Source: Caldicellulosiruptor naganoensis
Lineage (GTDB): Bacteria; Bacillota; Thermoanaerobacteria; Caldicellulosiruptorales; Caldicellulosiruptoraceae
Direction: 5' to 3'
DNA length: 64,000 nt
Assembly: GCF_026914285.1 (NCBI RefSeq)
Contig: NZ_CP113864.1
Location: forward strand, 843,501-907,500
Both the position numbers and the translations under genes were made by a program. Shown here in pieces: positions 58,562 to 64,000 of the stretch (positions are counted from its first letter, which is position 1; every line of letters starts with the position of its first letter). Under the pieces are notes generated by a model. The model saw nothing but the letters and a program-made list of their open reading frames with translations. It did not search any database and was not told the DNA's origin.

Positions 58562-61500
58562 GTGGATAAAATGAAAAGAAATCTATTTAGAATTGTTTCT
58601 CGAGTTGTATTAATAGCGTTTATTGCTAGTATTTCTCTGGTTGGTGCAATGAGTTATTTTCCAGTGGAAACTCAAGCTGCGCCGGACTGGAGTATTCCAA
58701 GTTTATGTGAGAGTTATAAAAACGATTTTATGATAGGCGTGGCAATACCTGCAAGATGTTTGAGCAATGATACTGACAAACGAATGGTATTGAAACATTT
58801 TAACAGTATAACGGCAGAGAATGAAATGAAGCCGGAAAGCTTATTAGCTGGTTTGACAAGTAGTGGGTTAAGTTACAGATTTAGTACTGCTGATGCTTTT
58901 GTTGACTTTGCGTGGACAAACAAGATAGGTATAAGAGGTCATACATTAGTTTGGCATAATCAGACACCTGATTGGTTCTTTAAAGATAGTAATGGACAAA
59001 GATTATCCAAAGATGCATTATTAGCAAGACTAAAGCAATATATTTATGATGTTGTTGGAAGATATAAAGGGAAAGTGTATGCATGGGACGTTGTCAATGA
59101 AGCTATCGATGAGAATCAGTCAGATGGTTATAGACGTTCGACATGGTATGAAATTTGTGGTCCTGAGTACATTGAAAAAGCATTTATATGGGCTCATGAA
59201 GCAGACCCGAACGCAAAGCTATTCTATAATGACTACAATACCGAGATTTCCAAGAAAAGAGATTTTATATACAACATGGTAAAAAATCTTAAATCCAAAG
59301 GTATACCTATTCATGGTATTGGCATGCAATGTCATATAAATGTTAACTGGCCATCTGTTAGCGAAATAGAAAACAGCATTAAGTTATTTAGTTCGATACC
59401 AGGTATTGAGATTCACATTACAGAACTTGATATGAGCTTATACAACTACGGCTCCAGTGAAAATTATTCTACACCACCACAGGATTTACTTCAAAAGCAG
59501 GCTCAGAAATACAAAGAGATATTTACAATGCTGAAAAAATACAAAAATGTAGTGAAAAGTGTTACTTTTTGGGGATTGAAAGATGATTATTCGTGGTTAA
59601 GATCATTCTACGGTAAGAATGATTGGCCGTTGTTGTTTTTTGAAGATTATAGTGCGAAGCCAGCCTACTGGGCAGTAATTGAAGCTTCTGGGGTAACAAC
59701 ATCATCTCCGACAACAACACCTACGCCGACAGTAACTCCAACCCCGACCCCGACCCCGACAGTAACAGTAACAGCAACCCCGACCCCGACACCGACACCT
59801 GTTAGCACACCTGCGACAAGCGGACAGATAAAGGTACTGTATGCTAACAAGGAGACAAACAGCACGACAAACACGATAAGGCCATGGTTGAAGGTAGTGA
59901 ACACGGGAAGCAGTAGCATAGATTTGAGCAGGGTAACGATAAGGTACTGGTACACGGTAGATGGAGACAAGGCACAGAGTGCGATATCAGACTGGGCACA
60001 GATAGGAGCAAGCAATGTAACATTCAAGTTTGTGAAGCTGAGCAGTAGCGTAAGTGGAGCGGACTATTACTTGGAGATAGGATTTAAGAGTGGAGCGGGG
60101 CAGTTGCAGCCTGGGAAGGACACAGGGGAGATACAGATAAGGTTTAACAAGAGTGACTGGAGCAATTACAATCAGGGGAATGACTGGTCATGGTTGCAGA
60201 GCATGACGAGTTATGGAGAGAATATGAAGGTAACGGCGTATATAGATGGGGTGCTGGTATGGGGTCAGGAGCCGAGTGGAGCGACACCTGCACCGACAGT
60301 GACGGTTGCACCGACACCAACACCGACAGTGACACCTACACCTACACCAACGCCGACCCCGACACCGACACCTGTTAGCACACCTGCGACAAGCGGACAG
60401 ATAAAGGTACTGTATGCTAACAAGGAGACAAACAGCACGACAAACACGATAAGGCCATGGTTGAAGGTAGTGAACACGGGAAGCAGTAGCATAGATTTGA
60501 GCAGGGTAACGATAAGGTACTGGTACACGGTAGATGGAGACAAGGCACAGAGTGCGATATCAGACTGGGCACAGATAGGAGCAAGCAATGTAACATTCAA
60601 GTTTGTGAAGCTGAGCAGTAGCGTAAGTGGAGCGGACTATTACTTGGAGATAGGATTTAAGAGTGGAGCGGGGCAGTTGCAGCCTGGTAAAGACACAGGA
60701 GAGATACAGATAAGGTTTAACAAGAGTGACTGGAGCAATTACAATCAGGGGAATGACTGGTCATGGTTGCAGAGCATGACGAGTTATGGAGAGAATATGA
60801 AGGTAACGGCGTATATAGATGGGGTGCTGGTATGGGGTCAGGAGCCGAGTGGAGCGACACCTGCACCGACAGTGACGGTTGCACCGACACCAACACCGAC
60901 AGTGACACCTACACCTACACCAACGCCGACCCCGACAGTGACACCAACACCAACCCCAACACCTTCTCCGACTTCTACACCGGCTAATATTGAATCGTCA
61001 GCTGAAAATGCAAAAATATATTTTGCAAACAATAAATACTACTTGTTCAATAATACATGGGGAAAAAACTCTGCTGGAAGTGGTTGGTGGTCTAAAATAT
61101 ATTTTAATTCTTATGATATGAATACTTATCAATCGGATATGGGATGGAGCTTTTATTTCCCGAATGTTAATCCTTATGATGTTAAAGCGTATCAGTCGAT
61201 AGTATGTGGATGGCATTGGACTGATGGTTGTGGCGTTGGAACAGGGTTGCCTGTTCAGGTTTCATCAAATACAGGTATCTATACAACTGTTAGCTACAGC
61301 ATAACAGGTGTTGAGAATAGCTGTATGAATTTTGCATATGATATTTGGTTGGCTAATACGAATCAACCGACTTGGAGTACAACTCCAACTGATGAGATAA
61401 TGATATGGCTAAATAGATGGAATGGTGCAGGACCGTTGGGGAATAAGGTTGCGACAGTTAATATAGCTGGAGCAACGTGGGATGTGTATGAAGGCAATAT

Positions 61501-63727
61501 TGGCTGGAATGTATACTCATTTGTTAGAACAACAGGCACTACAACTGCAAATTTCAATATAATGGATTTTGTAAATTGGCTGGTGAATCAGAGAGGTTTG
61601 AATCCATCAAAGTATATAATTAGCGTTGAAGTTGGAACTGAGGTATTTTATGGGCAGGCGACGGTTAAGATCACAAATTATGCTGTAAATGTGGGAACTC
61701 CAATTTATTCAACACCGACACCAGCACCGACTCCGACAGCGACGCCGACACCAACACCAACACCGACGGTAACACCGACGCCGACCCCGACGCAGACAGT
61801 TGCGCCTACACCGACGCCGAGCAGCACACCGAGCGGGCTTGGCGAGTATGGGCAGAGGTTTATGTGGTTATGGAACAAGATACATGATCCTTCGAACGGG
61901 TATTTTAACCAGGATGGGATACCATATCATTCGGTAGAGACATTGATATGCGAAGCACCTGATTATGGTCATTTGACCACGAGTGAAGCATTTTCGTACT
62001 ATGTATGGCTTGAGGCAGTGTATGGGAAGTTAACAGGTGATTGGAGCAAATTTAAGACGGCATGGGACACATTAGAGAAGTATATGATACCGTCGGCTGA
62101 AGATCAGCCGATGAGGACATATGATCCTAACAAGCCAGCGACGTATGCAGGTGAGTGGGAGACACCGGACAAGTATCCATCGCCGCTTGAGTTTAATGTA
62201 CCTGTTGGCAAAGACCCATTGCATAATGAGCTTGTGAGCACATATGGTAGCACATTGATGTATGGTATGCACTGGTTGATGGACGTAGACAACTGGTATG
62301 GATATGGCAAGAGAGGGGACGGAGTGAGCCGTGCATCATTTATCAACACGTTCCAGAGAGGGCCTGAGGAGTCTGTATGGGAGACTGTACCGCATCCGAG
62401 CTGGGAGGACTTCAAGTGGGGCGGACCGAATGGATTTTTAGATCTGTTTATTAAGGATCAGAACTATTCGAAGCAGTGGAGATACACGAATGCACCTGAT
62501 GCGGATGCGAGAGCTATTCAGGCTACTTACTGGGCGAAGGTATGGGCGAAGGAGCAAGGTAAGTTTAATGAGATAAGCAGCTATGTAGCGAAGGCAGCGA
62601 AGATGGGTGACTATTTGAGGTATGCGATGTTTGACAAGTATTTCAAGCCATTAGGATGTCAGGACAAGAATGCGGCTGGAGGAACAGGGTATGACAGTGC
62701 ACATTATCTGTTATCATGGTATTATGCATGGGGCGGAGCATTGGATGGAGCATGGTCATGGAAGATAGGTTGCAGCCATGTGCACTTTGGATATCAGAAT
62801 CCGATGGCTGCATGGGCATTAGCGAATGATAGTGATATGAAGCCGAAGTCACCGAACGGAGCGAGTGACTGGGCGAAGAGTTTGAAGAGGCAGATAGAAT
62901 TTTACAGGTGGTTGCAGTCAGCGGAGGGAGCGATAGCAGGAGGCGCGACAAATTCATGGAATGGCAGGTACGAGAAATATCCGGCAGGTACAGCGACATT
63001 TTATGGAATGGCGTATGACCCGAACCCGGTATATCGAGATCCTGGCAGCAACACATGGTTTGGATTCCAGGCATGGTCGATGCAGAGGGTAGCGGAGTAT
63101 TACTATGTGACAGGAGATAAGGAGGCAGGTGCACTGCTTGAGAAGTGGGTAAGCTGGATAAAGAGTGTAGTGAAGTTGAACAGTGATGGTACATTTGCGA
63201 TACCATCGACGCTTGATTGGAGTGGGCAGCCAGACACATGGAATGGGACATATACAGGTAATCCGAACTTGCATGTGAAGGTAGTAGATTATGGTACGGA
63301 TTTAGGAATAACGGCATCACTTGCGAATGCACTACTTTATTACAGTGCAGGGACGAAGAAGTATGGGGTATTTGATGAGGAAGCGAAGAATTTAGCGAAG
63401 GAATTGCTGGACAGGATGTGGAAGTTGTACAGGGATGACAAGGGATTGTCAGCGCCAGAGAAGAGAGCGGACTACAAGAGATTTTTTGAGCAAGAGGTAT
63501 ACATTCCGGCAGGATGGACAGGGAAGATGCCGAATGGAGATGTAATAAAGAGTGGAGTTAAGTTTATAGACATAAGGAGCAAGTACAAACAAGATCCTGA
63601 TTGGCCGAAGTTAGAGGCGGCATACAAGTCAGGGCAGGCACCGGAGTTCAGATATCACAGGTTCTGGGCACAGTGCGACATAGCAATAGCTAATGCAACA
63701 TATGAAATTCTATTCGGCAATCAGTAA
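58562..63727 (+). CDS. GH10-CBM3-CBM3-GH12-GH48 trifunctional xylanase/cellulase
   Basis: A 1721-residue secreted enzyme. Signal ~1-40. GH10 xylanase ~43-375 with acid/base Glu180 (DVVNEAID) and nucleophile Glu288 (HITELDMS). CBM3b ~418-573 and ~609-765. GH12 ~805-1048 with nucleophile Glu945 (DEIMIWL) and acid/base Glu1027 (VGTEVFYG). GH48 ~1092-1721 with acid Glu1142. Pro/Thr linkers separate all modules. The more common Caldicellulosiruptor form lacks the GH12. The GTG at 58562 is only 3 nt from AGGAGG and ATG 58571 is 12 nt away, so the start is uncertain by three codons. Works beside CelA on xylan-coated cellulose. Confidence 0.95.
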   Translation: MDKMKRNLFRIVSRVVLIAFIASISLVGAMSYFPVETQAAPDWSIPSLCESYKNDFMIGVAIPARCLSNDTDKRMVLKHFNSITAENEMKPESLLAGLTSSGLSYRFSTADAFVDFAWTNKIGIRGHTLVWHNQTPDWFFKDSNGQRLSKDALLARLKQYIYDVVGRYKGKVYAWDVVNEAIDENQSDGYRRSTWYEICGPEYIEKAFIWAHEADPNAKLFYNDYNTEISKKRDFIYNMVKNLKSKGIPIHGIGMQCHINVNWPSVSEIENSIKLFSSIPGIEIHITELDMSLYNYGSSENYSTPPQDLLQKQAQKYKEIFTMLKKYKNVVKSVTFWGLKDDYSWLRSFYGKNDWPLLFFEDYSAKPAYWAVIEASGVTTSSPTTTPTPTVTPTPTPTPTVTVTATPTPTPTPVSTPATSGQIKVLYANKETNSTTNTIRPWLKVVNTGSSSIDLSRVTIRYWYTVDGDKAQSAISDWAQIGASNVTFKFVKLSSSVSGADYYLEIGFKSGAGQLQPGKDTGEIQIRFNKSDWSNYNQGNDWSWLQSMTSYGENMKVTAYIDGVLVWGQEPSGATPAPTVTVAPTPTPTVTPTPTPTPTPTPTPVSTPATSGQIKVLYANKETNSTTNTIRPWLKVVNTGSSSIDLSRVTIRYWYTVDGDKAQSAISDWAQIGASNVTFKFVKLSSSVSGADYYLEIGFKSGAGQLQPGKDTGEIQIRFNKSDWSNYNQGNDWSWLQSMTSYGENMKVTAYIDGVLVWGQEPSGATPAPTVTVAPTPTPTVTPTPTPTPTPTVTPTPTPTPSPTSTPANIESSAENAKIYFANNKYYLFNNTWGKNSAGSGWWSKIYFNSYDMNTYQSDMGWSFYFPNVNPYDVKAYQSIVCGWHWTDGCGVGTGLPVQVSSNTGIYTTVSYSITGVENSCMNFAYDIWLANTNQPTWSTTPTDEIMIWLNRWNGAGPLGNKVATVNIAGATWDVYEGNIGWNVYSFVRTTGTTTANFNIMDFVNWLVNQRGLNPSKYIISVEVGTEVFYGQATVKITNYAVNVGTPIYSTPTPAPTPTATPTPTPTPTVTPTPTPTQTVAPTPTPSSTPSGLGEYGQRFMWLWNKIHDPSNGYFNQDGIPYHSVETLICEAPDYGHLTTSEAFSYYVWLEAVYGKLTGDWSKFKTAWDTLEKYMIPSAEDQPMRTYDPNKPATYAGEWETPDKYPSPLEFNVPVGKDPLHNELVSTYGSTLMYGMHWLMDVDNWYGYGKRGDGVSRASFINTFQRGPEESVWETVPHPSWEDFKWGGPNGFLDLFIKDQNYSKQWRYTNAPDADARAIQATYWAKVWAKEQGKFNEISSYVAKAAKMGDYLRYAMFDKYFKPLGCQDKNAAGGTGYDSAHYLLSWYYAWGGALDGAWSWKIGCSHVHFGYQNPMAAWALANDSDMKPKSPNGASDWAKSLKRQIEFYRWLQSAEGAIAGGATNSWNGRYEKYPAGTATFYGMAYDPNPVYRDPGSNTWFGFQAWSMQRVAEYYYVTGDKEAGALLEKWVSWIKSVVKLNSDGTFAIPSTLDWSGQPDTWNGTYTGNPNLHVKVVDYGTDLGITASLANALLYYSAGTKKYGVFDEEAKNLAKELLDRMWKLYRDDKGLSAPEKRADYKRFFEQEVYIPAGWTGKMPNGDVIKSGVKFIDIRSKYKQDPDWPKLEAAYKSGQAPEFRYHRFWAQCDIAIANATYEILFGNQ
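59813..60282 (+). repeat. CBM3b module copy E (470 bp)
   Basis: Fifth copy of the 470-bp CBM3b unit. Confidence 0.95.
60386..60855 (+). repeat. CBM3b module copy F (470 bp)
   Basis: Sixth copy. It shares GGTAAAGAC with copy B, so patches are shared between genes. Confidence 0.95.
61748..63724 (+). repeat. GH48 block, copy 2
   Basis: Copy of 52003-53979. Amino-acid changes seen are Ala to Ser (DPSNGYF) and Val to Ala (GQAPEF). Confidence 0.95.
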
Positions 63728-63771
63728 GAATCTGTAAAAAGAAGATGAATAAAAAAATTTATGGATATGCT

Positions 63772-63811
63772 TATGAGGAGGGGTGGTATAGAAAACCACC
63801 TCCTCCTCATA
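63772..63811 (+). terminator. Stem-loop after the GH10/GH48 gene
   Basis: TATGAGGAGGGGTGGT pairs with ACCACCTCCTCCTCATA around an ATAGAAA loop. The stem is strong but lacks a T-run. Confidence 0.6.
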
Positions 63812-63905
63812 GTTATAAACTGACATGGTATTTCAAAGAAGAAAGAATTAGGTAATATTATGTGTCTTATTAGCGTTGAATTTAAGAGAGGGGGTTAGGT
63901 TGTTA

Positions 63906-64000
63906 ATGAAAACGAAAAAGGCAACTAATAGAATTACGTCGGTATTAATAATACTAACGTTTTTATTTAATATATTAATAGGTATTAGCCTATTTCAAGA
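63906..64000 (+). CDS. Start of a further secreted protein (partial)
   Basis: ATG 63906 lies after GAGAGGGGG, and 31 codons are visible before the window ends. They code a basic start (MKTKKATNRITS) and a hydrophobic core (VLIILTFLFNILIGIS), a signal peptide. By position it is probably another multimodular glycoside hydrolase of the locus, but no catalytic part is visible. Confidence 0.65.
   Translation, partial: MKTKKATNRITSVLIILTFLFNILIGISLFQ

Overview
The window looks like chromosome of a strongly cellulolytic, thermophilic Caldicellulosiruptor (Bacillota). The reasons are AT-rich low-GC Gram-positive genes, a complete type IV pilus (T4P) operon followed by tapirin-type cellulose adhesins, and then giant secreted cellulases with Thr-Pro linkers and near-identical CBM3 modules (CelA-type GH9-CBM3c-CBM3-CBM3-GH48, GH5-CBM3-CBM3-GH44, GH10-CBM3-CBM3-GH12-GH48). 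The species is not assigned.

Layout. 1-3350: a decayed oligopeptide ABC transporter end (oppF-like and oppA-like pseudogenes) and a lipoprotein. 3336-7416: M20 amidohydrolase and PdxR-type regulator, divergent from pdxS-pdxT (PLP synthase). 7419-12731: a small Cys-rich ORF, acpS, nnr (NAD(P)HX repair), a broken lipoprotein gene, alr, a mazEF-type module and a coiled-coil membrane protein. 12749-18186: CcdA/ResA-type thiol-redox pair, a GcvH-like protein, a BtuFCD/FecBCDE-type ABC importer and a LUD-domain protein. 18231-22707: an NlpC/P60 wall hydrolase under a c-di-AMP (ydaO-type) riboswitch, a sugar-mutarotase-like protein, yqeG, aroE, and a GT2/GtrA pair with a broken GtrA.

24264-40190 is one long T4P operon with a clear sigma-A promoter: DUF2273 protein, a 1063-residue response regulator with AMIN-like repeats, PilB, PilT, PilC, pilins, PilD, ComFB, minor pilins, PilM/N/O, and tapirin 1. 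A second tapirin gene sits behind a c-di-GMP-I (GEMM-I) riboswitch. It is destroyed by a 2151-bp IS21-type element with a 5-bp target duplication, plus a frameshift and a stop codon. An NHL beta-propeller protein follows. A second GEMM-I riboswitch, nearly identical in its aptamer core, lies about 0.6 kb 5' of celA. 48733-64000 is the glucan-degradation locus with three giant enzymes and the start of a fourth secreted protein.

How it may fit together (inference): pili and tapirins hold the cell on cellulose and the multimodular enzymes degrade it. Two c-di-GMP riboswitches, a ComFB protein and a receiver-domain protein in this stretch suggest second-messenger control of attachment and perhaps of cellulase expression. 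Six CBM3b modules of exactly 470 bp and two almost identical GH48 modules point to recent duplication or gene conversion. Seven genes or IS genes are broken, so this strain or assembly carries an unusual density of lesions.
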